From: Pseudoxanthomonas yeongjuensis
GTDB taxonomy: Bacteria > Pseudomonadota > Gammaproteobacteria > Xanthomonadales > Xanthomonadaceae
Reading direction: 5' to 3'
Assembly (NCBI RefSeq): GCF_010093345.1
Contig: NZ_PDWT01000002.1
Coordinates: 310,001 to 374,000, forward strand
DNA length: 64,000 bases
A program made the position numbers and the translations under genes. The stretch's first letter is position 1, and every line of letters begins with the position of its first letter. Shown piece after piece: positions 43,307 through 51,635 of this stretch. The notes under the pieces were generated by a model. The model was given only the letters and a program-made list of their open reading frames with translations. It was not told where the DNA came from and searched no databases.

Positions 43307-43708
43307 ATGACCCGACACGCCACCGGTACCTTCGAAGTGACAATGCAGCCGCAGGGCGAGGGCGACGTTGCCGAAGGCTCCAGCCTGGGCCGGATGTCGC
43401 TGGACAAGCGTTTCAGCGGCGACCTGGAAGCCAGCGGCAGGGGCGAGATGCTGGCCGCGCGCAGCGATGTGCCGACATCCGCAGCCTATGTCGCCATCGA
43501 GCGCGTCAGCGGAAGCCTGCATGGGCGCGGAGGCAGTTTCGCGCTGGTGCACAAGGGCGTGATGACGAAGGAGGCGCAAAGCCTGGTGATCGAGGTGGTG
43601 CCCGATACTGGCACCGGCCAGCTCAAGGGCCTCGCCGGTACGCTCGGCATCCGCATCGAGGATGGCCGGCACTATTACGACTTCGAGTACAGCCTGCCCG
43701 GAGAATGA
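43307..43708 (+). CDS. DUF3224 family protein
   Basis: 133 residues with the allene-oxide-cyclase-like barrel pattern of DUF3224: HATGTFEVTMQPQ, SLGRMSLDKRFSGDLEASGRGEMLAAR, GSFALVHKGVM and a C-terminal GTLGIRIEDGRHYYDFEYSLP. Function is unknown; members are soluble barrels. ATG 43307 has GAGAA before it; earlier in-frame ATGs are possible but add non-conserved residues. Confidence 0.9.
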   Translation: MTRHATGTFEVTMQPQGEGDVAEGSSLGRMSLDKRFSGDLEASGRGEMLAARSDVPTSAAYVAIERVSGSLHGRGGSFALVHKGVMTKEAQSLVIEVVPDTGTGQLKGLAGTLGIRIEDGRHYYDFEYSLPGE

Positions 43709-43752
43709 ATACGCAAGCCGGGTAAGCATGCTGGGTAAAGCGCTTCATCCGT

Positions 43753-44802
43753 TTACTCGCGACCGACGCCGAACCTGCGCAGCAACAGGTACACGATGAC
43801 GCTCGAGGCCAGGCATAGCCCGACAGCGATGCCGAAGCCGTGCGGGCTGTGCATCAACGGCAGGTTGCCCATGTTCATGCCGAATGCGCCGACGATCAGG
43901 GTGGGCGGCAACAGCAACGCGGTGACTACCGACAGCACGAACAGGTGGCGGTTGGTCTGTTCGGCCAGTTTGGCCGCCACTTCGTCCTGCAACAGGCGCG
44001 CGCGTTCGTGCAGGGTGGCCACGTCGCTGTCCAGTTCATCGAAGCGTTGCGAAAGCCGCGACGCGGCGGGCAGCAAGGCATGGTTGGCTTGCATGGCGTA
44101 GCGCTGCTCGAACTGCCTCAACACCCGCCGCAACGCGCTTAATGGCCGGTGCATGTGCACGGCCTGGCGCCGTAGCAGGGCCAGGTCGCGGCGTTCCTCG
44201 CCGATCCGGTCGGCGAGCACGCGGTCCTCGATATGGTCCAGTTCCTCGCCCAGTTCCAGGGTGGCATGGGCCACCGAGGCGGCGAACTGCTCGACGATCG
44301 CCTCAAGGACTTCGGCAGCCGAATCGAAACGCACGCCGGCGCACAGGTGCTGGCGGACCTGTTCCACCGAGCGCAGGGCCTGGCGCCGGGAAGTGACGAC
44401 CAGGCCGTCGTCCAGGGCGAAATGCAGCCAGCCCACCTGCTTGTCGCTGCGCGCGAACGATTGCCGGCTATGGTCGCTGCCGCGCTCGTGGCGCCAGTCC
44501 ACGAACACGCCGAAAGCCGTCTCGCCTTCCAGTTGCAGGCTGACGTGGGTGTCGTGCGACAACAATGCTTCGCCCGCGGCTTCGGGCAGGCCGAGCTGGG
44601 CGATGGCCTGGGTGGTGCGCGCATCGCTGCTGTTGAAATGCAGCCATAGCCAGGCATGGTCACGGCGCGCTTCGGCCAGTTCCCCGGCATCGAGCTTTTC
44701 CACGTCCAGGCCGTGGGCGCTGCCGTCCGCCGAAAAGGCAAAGGCCCAGACCAGACATTGCAGGGAGTTGAAGGAAGGGGTCTCGGTGACGGGAAACAGC
44801 AT
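43753..44802 (-). CDS. CorA/ZntB-family divalent cation transporter
   Basis: 349 residues: a large cytoplasmic domain, then two C-terminal membrane helices (about 280-305 and 318-340) with the pore motif GMN in VGAFGMNMGNLPLMHSPHG. This places it in the CorA superfamily; the length and NLPL region resemble ZntB, which carries zinc with protons, more than CorA. ATG 44802 was chosen; an upstream TTG is less likely. A terminator-like hairpin lies about 117 bases before the start on the same strand, raising the possibility of leader control. Confidence 0.9.
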   Translation of the reverse strand: MLFPVTETPSFNSLQCLVWAFAFSADGSAHGLDVEKLDAGELAEARRDHAWLWLHFNSSDARTTQAIAQLGLPEAAGEALLSHDTHVSLQLEGETAFGVFVDWRHERGSDHSRQSFARSDKQVGWLHFALDDGLVVTSRRQALRSVEQVRQHLCAGVRFDSAAEVLEAIVEQFAASVAHATLELGEELDHIEDRVLADRIGEERRDLALLRRQAVHMHRPLSALRRVLRQFEQRYAMQANHALLPAASRLSQRFDELDSDVATLHERARLLQDEVAAKLAEQTNRHLFVLSVVTALLLPPTLIVGAFGMNMGNLPLMHSPHGFGIAVGLCLASSVIVYLLLRRFGVGRE

Positions 44803-44918
44803 GCGGAACCGGGATCCGGCCTTCAAGTCGGTCTGGTGACAATGAAGTTACGCAGGCGGCATGCCAGTTTCATGACAGCGATCGTCTCGCGTATGGCCCA
44901 CGGGACACGGGCGCATAT

Positions 44919-44950
44919 GAAAAAGGAGGGGCGGCCTGGACCGCCCCTCC
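44919..44950 (-). terminator. Rho-independent terminator upstream of the CorA/ZntB gene
   Basis: On the minus strand a perfect 10-bp GC-rich stem (GGAGGGGCGG / CCGCCCCTCC) with a six-base loop is followed by TTTTTC. No gene stop lies just before it on that strand, so it ends either a short RNA or the leader of the transporter gene. Confidence 0.85.
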
Positions 44951-45174
44951 CGGTGTGATGCGCAAGCGACGACGAGGACGCTTGTGGCATCGGGGCATCG
45001 CCTGCCAGGCAGGACACGCCATCGTCCTGATAAACGCAGGCCGTGGCGGCAGCGGCCACCAGGTCCTTGACCGTATTCAGCCGAGCCCGCAGTCGGGCCG
45101 CGATTGATCCGTGCGTTTCGGCCCCAATGTAGAGGCTGTCGCGGCAATGCCGCCAGATTCCGGGTGCTGTTTCC
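44951..45174. other. region between terminator and DsbA-like gene; possible small RNA or leader
   Basis: No clear protein gene. A minus-strand frame from ATG 45176 (METAPGIWRHC...) has reasonable codon use but reads through the terminator at 44919-44950 without a stop, which is unusual for a real gene. The stretch could encode a leader RNA of the CorA/ZntB transporter or a small RNA of about 230 bases. Confidence 0.4.
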
Positions 45175-45843
45175 ATGTCCGTTCCGATCAAGATCGATTT
45201 CGTTTCCGATGTCGCCTGCCCCTGGTGCGCGGTGGGATTGAAGTCACTGGAAGAGGCGATGTCGCGTGTCGGCGAAGAGCTGCAGGTCGAATTGCATTTC
45301 CAACCGTTCGAGCTGAACCCGCAGATGCCGGCCGAAGGCGAGGACGCGGTCGAGCACCTGACCCGCAAATACGGGATCAGCGCCGAACAGGCGGCGCAGA
45401 ACGGCGAAGCGATCCGCGCACGCGGCGCGGCCCTGGGCTTCGAGTTCCGCATGGACCGGCGCCGCCACGTCTACAACACCTTCGACGCGCACCGCCTGCT
45501 GCACTGGGCCGGTCTGGAAGGGCAGGAACGCCAGCTCGCGCTCAAGCATGCGTTGCTGCGCGCTTATTTCACCGAAGGCGAGGATGTTTCTTCCGCGGAC
45601 ACACTGGCGCAGCTGGCCGCCGAAGCGGGCCTGGATGGCACGCGTGCGCGGCAGATACTCGCAACCGACGAATTTGCCGAAGCGGTACGCCAGCAGGAAA
45701 GTTTCTACGCCAGCCAGGGCATCACCGCGGTGCCCTCGGTGATCTTCAACGATCGCCACCTGATCCAGGGTGGGCAACCGGTGGAGCTGTTCGAACAGGC
45801 GTTGCGGCAGCTCGCGGGCATTCCCTTGCCGGACCGGGCCTGA
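45175..45843 (+). CDS. DsbA-family (FrnE-like) oxidoreductase
   Basis: 222 residues, thioredoxin fold with a helical insertion. The active site is CPWC at residues 15-18 (DVACPWCAVG) and the cis-Pro loop is in GITAVPSVIFNDRHLIQGGQP. There is no signal peptide, which separates it from periplasmic DsbA and places it with the cytoplasmic FrnE/2-hydroxychromene-isomerase-like group involved in oxidative stress. The start overlaps a minus-strand ATG by two bases. Confidence 0.93.
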   Translation: MSVPIKIDFVSDVACPWCAVGLKSLEEAMSRVGEELQVELHFQPFELNPQMPAEGEDAVEHLTRKYGISAEQAAQNGEAIRARGAALGFEFRMDRRRHVYNTFDAHRLLHWAGLEGQERQLALKHALLRAYFTEGEDVSSADTLAQLAAEAGLDGTRARQILATDEFAEAVRQQESFYASQGITAVPSVIFNDRHLIQGGQPVELFEQALRQLAGIPLPDRA

Positions 45844-45893
45844 TCGACTGCGCGGATAACGCGTCCCCGCCTCACTATCGCGGTGCGCGACGC

Positions 45894-46106
45894 TTACCCG
45901 CAGGACAGCACCATCACCGGATCGCTTCCCGGTACCTCGAGGATGACGGCGGTGGGAATGCCGTGGTGCGCGTGCAGGGTCGAGGCCATGATTCCGGCGG
46001 CTTCCAGGGCCTCGTCGTGGCGGGCGAACCGGAAGCGCTCGTGACCGCCTTCATGCAGCAGCCATCCGCTGGTGGTGGATACGAGAGTGAGCAGGTGACG
46101 CTGCAT
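45894..46106 (-). CDS. small hypothetical protein, 70 residues
   Basis: The peptide (HLLTLVSTTSGWLLHEGGHERFRF, then ARHDEALEAAGIMASTLHAHHGIPTAVILEVPG) has the strand-strand-helix-strand order of DUF2188-like mini-proteins. The match is by pattern only. It is the third of three small same-strand genes in this area; the nearest upstream gene is 134 bases away. Confidence 0.65.
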   Translation of the reverse strand: MQRHLLTLVSTTSGWLLHEGGHERFRFARHDEALEAAGIMASTLHAHHGIPTAVILEVPGSDPVMVLSCG

Positions 46107-46240
46107 GGCACGCTCCGCCAGGCAGGTCGAGCCCGGGATGGAAGTAGCGTGACTGTTGGAGTCCGCGAGCGCACTCGGCGGAAACCGCGTTGCCGGGTAA
46201 GGAAAATCCTACCCCGGGAGGAATGCTCCAGCGGACCGGC

Positions 46241-46534
46241 TCAATTGTTCAACGGGCGCAGCTCGGTCTGCTCGAAACCCGCGGCCAGCGCCTGACACTG
46301 GTTCATCAGTTCGAACAGGCCGGGCAGGGCGAACACGGTGCGATGCGCGTCATGGCTGAGCCAGTACTCGGTGATGAAGATCGCGTCGTCATCGTCGGGA
46401 ACGATGCTGACCACATGGCTCAGGCAGCCATCGCCGTGGAGCACCAGGCGCGATATCTCCAGCAGCACTTCGACCAGGTTTTCGCGTTGCCCGGGAAGGG
46501 CATTGACCTTGCTGGCCAGGCCGTATGGATTCAT
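46241..46534 (-). CDS. ABM-type monooxygenase-like protein
   Basis: 97 residues with the ferredoxin-like pattern of antibiotic biosynthesis monooxygenase (ABM) domains: KVNALPGQRENLVEVLLEISRLV, HVVSIVPDDDDAIFITEYWLSHDAHRTVFALPG. Members dimerise and act on quinones or as heme-like oxygenases; this one could be a quinol monooxygenase or a non-catalytic relative. It is a single gene. Confidence 0.85.
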   Translation of the reverse strand: MNPYGLASKVNALPGQRENLVEVLLEISRLVLHGDGCLSHVVSIVPDDDDAIFITEYWLSHDAHRTVFALPGLFELMNQCQALAAGFEQTELRPLNN

Positions 46535-46662
46535 GGATGCTGTCCGCGTCGGTGCGAATGCCTATGGTAGTGCGCATGCCGTCGATTGCGGGTCGATCAG
46601 GGTCCTGACTCCCGCCACTTGCGCAAGACGGAACGATATGCGGTGGGGACGCGATCCGCGCG

Positions 46663-46932
46663 TCAGTGCATGCGCATTGCAGGCGTCGGCGCGGCTTCGA
46701 AGCGTCTTGCGTAACCACGTTCATCGGCCACGCGTTGCACTTCCTGGTCGGCCAGGTCGGGCGCGCCGTAGACCGCATAGGCGATGCTGCCGTCGTCGCG
46801 TTGCCCGACCAGGTGCAGGCGATAGCGAGGCCGGCCACTGCCGCTGTTTTCCGGGTAATGCACCGGCGGCTGGTTGCCGTCCAGGTCCATTTCACTGTTG
46901 TCGACCACGCCGCCGATGAACAAGGCACGCAT
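46663..46932 (-). CDS. small hypothetical protein, 89 residues
   Basis: Begins MRALFIGGVVDNSEMDLDGNQPP, then RYRLHLVGQRDDGSIAYAVYGAPDLADQEVQRVADERGYARRFE. No family recognised; the strand-rich start with VVDNSE is seen in small uncharacterised proteobacterial proteins. The ribosome region has CAGGAGAAAAAAATG, that is AGGAG 7 bases before ATG 46932, so translation is likely. Confidence 0.7.
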   Translation of the reverse strand: MRALFIGGVVDNSEMDLDGNQPPVHYPENSGSGRPRYRLHLVGQRDDGSIAYAVYGAPDLADQEVQRVADERGYARRFEAAPTPAMRMH

Positions 46933-47063
46933 TTTTTTCTCCTGGGGGGAAGAGGCATCAAACGCTGTGGAGCATGGCAAACACGTTGTTGTGGTTGTAT
47001 GAAACTAGCGTTGCGATGACAGCAAGCATGCGTGAAGATCGCGGATCGTTGCCGATGGAATCC

Positions 47064-47744
47064 TCATTCCAGCAACGGGGCCAGCGACTTCCACACATGG
47101 TCGCGCAACTTCGGCTGCGCGCTGGCAACGGGGTGCAGGTTGTCCGCCTGGAAATTGGCGCGGTCCAGTGCGATGGGTTCCAGCAGGAACGGCAGGAACG
47201 TGGTCCTGTTCGACTTCGCCAGTTCGCTGAAATTCCGCTCGAACCCTTGCGTATAGTCGCGGCCCAGGTTCGGCGGCATGCGCATGCCGATCAGCATTAC
47301 CTTCGCCCCGGAGGCCTGCGACAGCTTGACCATGCGTTCCAGGTTGGCGCGGGTCTGGGCCAGCGGCAGCCCGCGCAGCCCGTCGTTGGCGCCCAGTTCG
47401 ATCACCACCACGGCAGGATGCGTGCGCTTCAATTCGGCCGCGATCCGCGACACGCCGCCCGCGGTGGTTTCCCCGCTGATGCTGGCATTGACCACGCGCC
47501 AGCCCGGCCGGGTCCTGGCGATGCGGTCCGCGGTCAGCGCGACCCAGCCCTGCGATGCGCTGAGGCCATAGGCGGCGGAGAGCGAATCGCCCATCACCAG
47601 GATGGTGCGTTGGGGCTCCGTGGCCGTGGCTTTCGCCGCCGCGGTCTGGGCCGATACCGACGGCGCCAGCAGCGCCAAGGCCATGAGCACAAGACCAATG
47701 GCACATTGAACCCGGCCCCGCCAGCCCGCATAAGCTAATGACAT
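47064..47744 (-). CDS. tesA: arylesterase / lysophospholipase (TesA-like GDSL hydrolase)
   Basis: 226 residues with a signal peptide (APSVSAQ, about residue 33). SGNH motifs are visible: block I VMGDSLSAAYGL (catalytic Ser), block II NASISGETTAGG, block III ELGANDGLRG and block V DNLHPVAS (Asp-x-x-His). This is the periplasmic thioesterase I/protease I/lysophospholipase L1 family. GGAGA lies 7 bases before ATG 47744. It is divergent from ybbA across only 31 bases, the standard tesA-ybbA-ybbP arrangement. Confidence 0.94.
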   Translation of the reverse strand: MSLAYAGWRGRVQCAIGLVLMALALLAPSVSAQTAAAKATATEPQRTILVMGDSLSAAYGLSASQGWVALTADRIARTRPGWRVVNASISGETTAGGVSRIAAELKRTHPAVVVIELGANDGLRGLPLAQTRANLERMVKLSQASGAKVMLIGMRMPPNLGRDYTQGFERNFSELAKSNRTTFLPFLLEPIALDRANFQADNLHPVASAQPKLRDHVWKSLAPLLE

Positions 47745-47775
47745 CCCACGTCTCCGATGCAATCCAAGGACCATC

Positions 47776-48516
47776 ATGGCCGATACCACCGAACTGCGCG
47801 CTGAAGTCGCGCAGCCGAAACTGCGACCCGCATTGCAGGTCGACACGCTGGGCAAGCGGGTGTCGCTGCCTTCCGGCGAGCTGACCATCCTCGAGGGGGT
47901 CGGCTTCGAAATCGGCCATGGCGACACGGTCGCCATCGTCGGCGCGTCCGGTTCCGGCAAGAGCACGTTGCTGTCGCTGCTCGCCGGCCTGGACACGCCC
48001 AGCGACGGCAGCGTGGTGCTGGATGGCGAAACTCTGTCCGCACTGGACGAGGACGGACGCGCCCGCGTGCGCGGCGAGAAGGTCGGCTTCGTGTTCCAGA
48101 GTTTCCAGTTGCTGCCTTCGCTGACCGCGTTGGAGAACGTGATGCTGCCGCTGGAATTGCGCGGCGATGCCGATGCGGAAACACCGGCGCGGCAGATTCT
48201 TGAAAAAGTCGGCCTGGCCGAACGCCTCGGCCACTATCCGCGACAGCTTTCCGGCGGCGAGCAGCAGCGCGTGGCCCTGGCGCGCGCATTCGTGACCCGG
48301 CCATCGCTGCTGTTCGCCGATGAACCCACCGGCAACCTCGACACGCACACCGGCCAGGCGATCATCGAACTGCTGTTCGCCTTGAATGCGGAAGCCGGCA
48401 CCACGCTGGTGCTGGTCACCCACGACGAACACCTGGCCGAACGCTGCGGCCGCCTGCTGCGCCTGGACAGCGGCAGGCTGGTTGGGGAAGGCCGCGGCGA
48501 AGGCGCGGTTGCATGA
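47776..48516 (+). CDS. ybbA: ABC transporter ATP-binding protein YbbA
   Basis: 246 residues: Walker A GASGSGKSTLLSLLAG, Q-loop FVFQSFQLLPSLTALENV, signature LSGGEQQRVALARA, Walker B LLFADEPTGNLD and the switch His in LVLVTHDEHLAE. This is the LolD/MacB-type (type VII) subgroup. AAGGA precedes the ATG. Its stop overlaps the start of the permease gene by four bases. With YbbP it is thought to act in mechanotransmission or extraction of hydrophobic compounds from the envelope. Confidence 0.95.
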   Translation: MADTTELRAEVAQPKLRPALQVDTLGKRVSLPSGELTILEGVGFEIGHGDTVAIVGASGSGKSTLLSLLAGLDTPSDGSVVLDGETLSALDEDGRARVRGEKVGFVFQSFQLLPSLTALENVMLPLELRGDADAETPARQILEKVGLAERLGHYPRQLSGGEQQRVALARAFVTRPSLLFADEPTGNLDTHTGQAIIELLFALNAEAGTTLVLVTHDEHLAERCGRLLRLDSGRLVGEGRGEGAVA

Positions 48517-51011
48517 AGACGCTGCGCATGGCGTGGCGGCAACTGCTGCGCGACGTGGCCGCGGGCGACATCCGCATCCTGTTCGCCGCGTTGGTGCTGG
48601 CGGTGGTCGCGGTCACCGCGGTCGGCTTCGTCACCGACCGCGCCGAGCGCGCACTGGCCATCGAGGCCAACCGCCTGCTCGGCGGCGACGTGGTGGTGCG
48701 CGGCGATGCGCCGATCACCGGCGCCATCCGCGAGGCGGCTAATGCCGAGGGACTGCGCCGCGCGGAGACCCTGAGCCTGGACAGCATGATCCGCGCCGGC
48801 GAGCAGCTTCGCCTCGGCGACCTGCGCGCGCTGGGTGAAGGCTTTCCGTTGCGCGGCGCTTTCCGCCTCATCGACCGGCCGGGTAGCGTTGAACATGACG
48901 CCCGGGGCATTCCCGCGCCCGGCACGTTATGGATGACCCAGGCTGGTGCCGAAACCCTGGATGCCAAGGTCGGCGACATGATCGGCATCGGCGATTCGAA
49001 GCTGCGCCTGGTCGCCCTGGTGGTGCAGGAGCCGGATGCGTCACTGGACTATTTCAACGTCGCGCCCAAGGCGTTCCTCAATCTCGGCGACCTGCCTGCG
49101 ACCGGACTGGTGCAGGAAGGCAGCCGCCTCGGCTATCGCCTGATCGTGGCCGGCGATGCCGCCGCGGTGGAGCGTTTCACCGCCGCCGCACGCCCCGCGC
49201 TCGCACGCGGACAAAGGCTGGAGACGATCCAGGACGCGCGCCCGGAGATACGTTCTTCGCTGGACCGTGCCGGTCGCTTCCTCGGCCTCGCCGCGCTGGT
49301 CTCGGTCGTGCTCGCCGCGGTGGCGGTGGCCATGGCCGCGCGCCGCCACAGCGAGCGGCACCTTTCCGGCACCGCAGTGATGCGTTGCCTCGGCGCCAGC
49401 CAGCGCACGCTGGTCGGCATCCATGTCGGTGAACTGGTGTTGCTGGGCCTGATCGCGTGCACGGTCGGCGTATCGATCGCTTTCGGCCTGCAGTGGGCGA
49501 TCGGCAGCTGGTTGCAGGCGGAAATGAAGATCTCCATTCCACCGGCGGGTTGGTTGCCGGCGTTGCAGGGCTATGGCGTCGGCATGATCGTACTGCTCGC
49601 CTTCGGCGCGCCGCCGGTGCTGGCGTTGCGTCGCGTGCCCGCCTTGCGCGTGCTGCGCCGCGACCTGGATCCCACCGAGCCCAGCGCGTGGCTGGTCGCG
49701 TTGACCGGATTCGTCGGGCTTGGCGCCTTGCTGTGGTGGAAGGCGGGCTCTGCGGCTTTGGGCACGGCCATGCTGCTCGGAATCCTGGCCACGCTGGGCG
49801 TGCTGGCGTTGCTGGCGTGGCTGATGATCCTGCTGGTGCGCCGCCTGCGTTCGCGCCTGCGCGGCAGCCTGCGCTACGGACTGGCCAACGTCAGTCGTCG
49901 CGCCGGTACCAGCGTGGCCCAGGTGTCGGCGCTGGGCCTTGGGCTGATGGCGCTGCTGTTGCTCACCTTCGTGCGCACCGACCTGCTCGATCGCTGGCAG
50001 TTGTCGTTGGCCGAGAACGCGCCCAACCGTTTCATCATCAACGTGCAGGAAGACCAGCAGGCCGATGTCAACGCGTTCATGGCCGAACAGAAGATCGCTG
50101 CGCCCACGCTGTTCCCGATGATTCGTGGGCGGCTGGTGTCGCTCAACGGCAAGCCGACCAGCGGCGCCGATTATGCGAACGACGAACAAGCCAAACGCCG
50201 CGCCGAGCGCGAGTTCAACCTGTCCACTGCAGCGACATTGCGGGACGACAACAAGGTCACCGCCGGCAAGTTCTGGAACGGGCGCACGCCGGCCACGCCG
50301 GAACTGTCGGTCGAAGAACGCTTCGCCGAGCAACTGGGCTGGAAGATCGGCGACCGCGTCGCCTTCGATATCGCCGGTCAACCCTTCGAGGGAAAAATAA
50401 CCAGCTTGCGCAGCGTCGATTGGGAAAGCTTCCGCCCGAACTTCTTCGTCATCGCCTCGCCTGGCTCGATGGACGGCTATCCGGCCAGCTACATCACTGC
50501 GGTCAGCGTGCCGCCGGAGCAGCGGCGTTTCACTGCGCAGCTGGTCGAACGTTTCCCCAACCTGTCGGTGATCGATGTCGATGCGGTGCTCAAGCAGGTG
50601 CGCAGCACCGCCGACCAGGTCTCGACGGTGGTGCAGGTGGTTTTCTGGTTCTCGCTCGCCGCCGGCGTGCTGGTCCTGCTCGCAGCGGTCAGCGCCAGCC
50701 AGGACGAACGCCTGCTGGAAGGCGGGGTGATGCGCGTGCTCGGCGGCAGCCGCCGTCAATTGCGCCTGGCGCAGGCATCGGAATTCGCGGCCATCGGCCT
50801 GCTGTCCGGCCTGGTCGCGGCGATCGCCGCTTCGGTGTTGTCCGGGGTGATCGCCGAGCAGGTGTTCGACCTGCCATGGAAGCCGAACTGGTCGCTGGCC
50901 GCCATCGGCGGCGGACTCGGCATGCTGGCCGCGCTGGTAGCGGGACTGTACGCCACGCGGCGGGTGCTGGATGCGCCGCCGTCGGTGACGCTGCGCGAGT
51001 TGCAAGGCTGA
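48513..51011 (+). CDS. ybbP: ABC transporter permease YbbP (FtsX-like)
   Basis: 832 residues with two FtsX-like permease halves: an N-terminal helix (about 17-40), a large periplasmic domain, three helices near 255-370, further helices near 395-450 and 470-490, a second periplasmic domain, and three C-terminal helices (about 705-815). AVMRCLGASQRTLVGIHVGELVLLG and GVMRVLGGSRRQLRLAQASEFAAIG are the duplicated coupling regions. The ATGA overlap with ybbA shows translational coupling. Confidence 0.94.
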   Translation: MKTLRMAWRQLLRDVAAGDIRILFAALVLAVVAVTAVGFVTDRAERALAIEANRLLGGDVVVRGDAPITGAIREAANAEGLRRAETLSLDSMIRAGEQLRLGDLRALGEGFPLRGAFRLIDRPGSVEHDARGIPAPGTLWMTQAGAETLDAKVGDMIGIGDSKLRLVALVVQEPDASLDYFNVAPKAFLNLGDLPATGLVQEGSRLGYRLIVAGDAAAVERFTAAARPALARGQRLETIQDARPEIRSSLDRAGRFLGLAALVSVVLAAVAVAMAARRHSERHLSGTAVMRCLGASQRTLVGIHVGELVLLGLIACTVGVSIAFGLQWAIGSWLQAEMKISIPPAGWLPALQGYGVGMIVLLAFGAPPVLALRRVPALRVLRRDLDPTEPSAWLVALTGFVGLGALLWWKAGSAALGTAMLLGILATLGVLALLAWLMILLVRRLRSRLRGSLRYGLANVSRRAGTSVAQVSALGLGLMALLLLTFVRTDLLDRWQLSLAENAPNRFIINVQEDQQADVNAFMAEQKIAAPTLFPMIRGRLVSLNGKPTSGADYANDEQAKRRAEREFNLSTAATLRDDNKVTAGKFWNGRTPATPELSVEERFAEQLGWKIGDRVAFDIAGQPFEGKITSLRSVDWESFRPNFFVIASPGSMDGYPASYITAVSVPPEQRRFTAQLVERFPNLSVIDVDAVLKQVRSTADQVSTVVQVVFWFSLAAGVLVLLAAVSASQDERLLEGGVMRVLGGSRRQLRLAQASEFAAIGLLSGLVAAIAASVLSGVIAEQVFDLPWKPNWSLAAIGGGLGMLAALVAGLYATRRVLDAPPSVTLRELQG

Positions 51012-51019
51012 CCTGCCCG

Positions 51020-51079
51020 TAGGAGCGACGTCAGTCGCGAAACAAAAGAAATGCCTTCGCGACTTGCGTCGCTCCTACG
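51020..51079. repeat. REPIN, GCGACGT/GCGACGC mixed
   Basis: Arms 51020-51041 and 51058-51079 with a 16-base spacer (the shortest seen here). It begins 8 bases after the ybbP stop. Confidence 0.92.
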
Positions 51080-51225
51080 GACAAACGATGCAGCCCCACT
51101 GCGGGGGGGTAGGTGGCCAGCAGACTGGGTGAGGGGTATGCACCTACAGTCGCGCGCGAGTTTTCCCGATAGCCGACCTTAATCCGGTGGCCTAGCCTTG
51201 CCAACATCGGCCAAGGAGAGCAGTC

Positions 51226-51576
51226 ATGCGCGGAAAACAGGACCACAGCACGGAAAGGGCGTTGCATCGCCAGCAGACGGATGCGGAATTATTGATCTGG
51301 CAGTGCCTCAGGGGCCGCCGGCTGCACGAATGCAAGTTCCGTCGGCAGCACAGGGTCGGACCGTTCTATCTGGATTTCGTGTGTCTCGAAATCGGTCTGA
51401 TCATCGAGCTGGACGGCAGCCAACGCCTTGAACCACAACAACAGCATGCCGACGAGTTGCGCACCTTGTATCTGGAGAAATTGGGGTATCGGGTTCTCCG
51501 ATTCTGGGACGATGAGGTGTTGCGCGACACCGATGCGGTTCTGGAGGAGATCGCAAGAGAGGTACGGGCCGGGTGA
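51226..51576 (+). CDS. DUF559 / Vsr-like endonuclease-fold protein
   Basis: 116 residues with the DUF559 order: TDAELLIWQCLRGRRLHECKFRRQHRVGPFYLDFVCLEIGLIIELDGSQ, then ADELRTLYLEKLGYRVLRFWDDEVLRD. The D of FYLDFVC and the E-L-D-G block fit the PD-(D/E)xK-like Vsr endonuclease fold. Activity is unproven; the family is widespread and often mobile. GGAGAG precedes the ATG. It is alone between a REPIN and rsmC. Confidence 0.9.
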   Translation: MRGKQDHSTERALHRQQTDAELLIWQCLRGRRLHECKFRRQHRVGPFYLDFVCLEIGLIIELDGSQRLEPQQQHADELRTLYLEKLGYRVLRFWDDEVLRDTDAVLEEIAREVRAG

Positions 51577-51635
51577 GGGGCCGGAAGCGCGGCGACAGGT
51601 AGAATCCCTCTCTGCCCCCTTATTCGTGACATCTC

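Noticed and set aside
44823-45176. 117-codon minus-strand gene (METAPGIW...)
   Set aside because: It would read through a strong terminator without a stop and its second half is poor; kept only as a possible leader peptide.
49041-51005. 654-codon minus-strand frame opposite ybbP
   Set aside because: Gln/His/Arg-rich shadow; no start signal and no domain.
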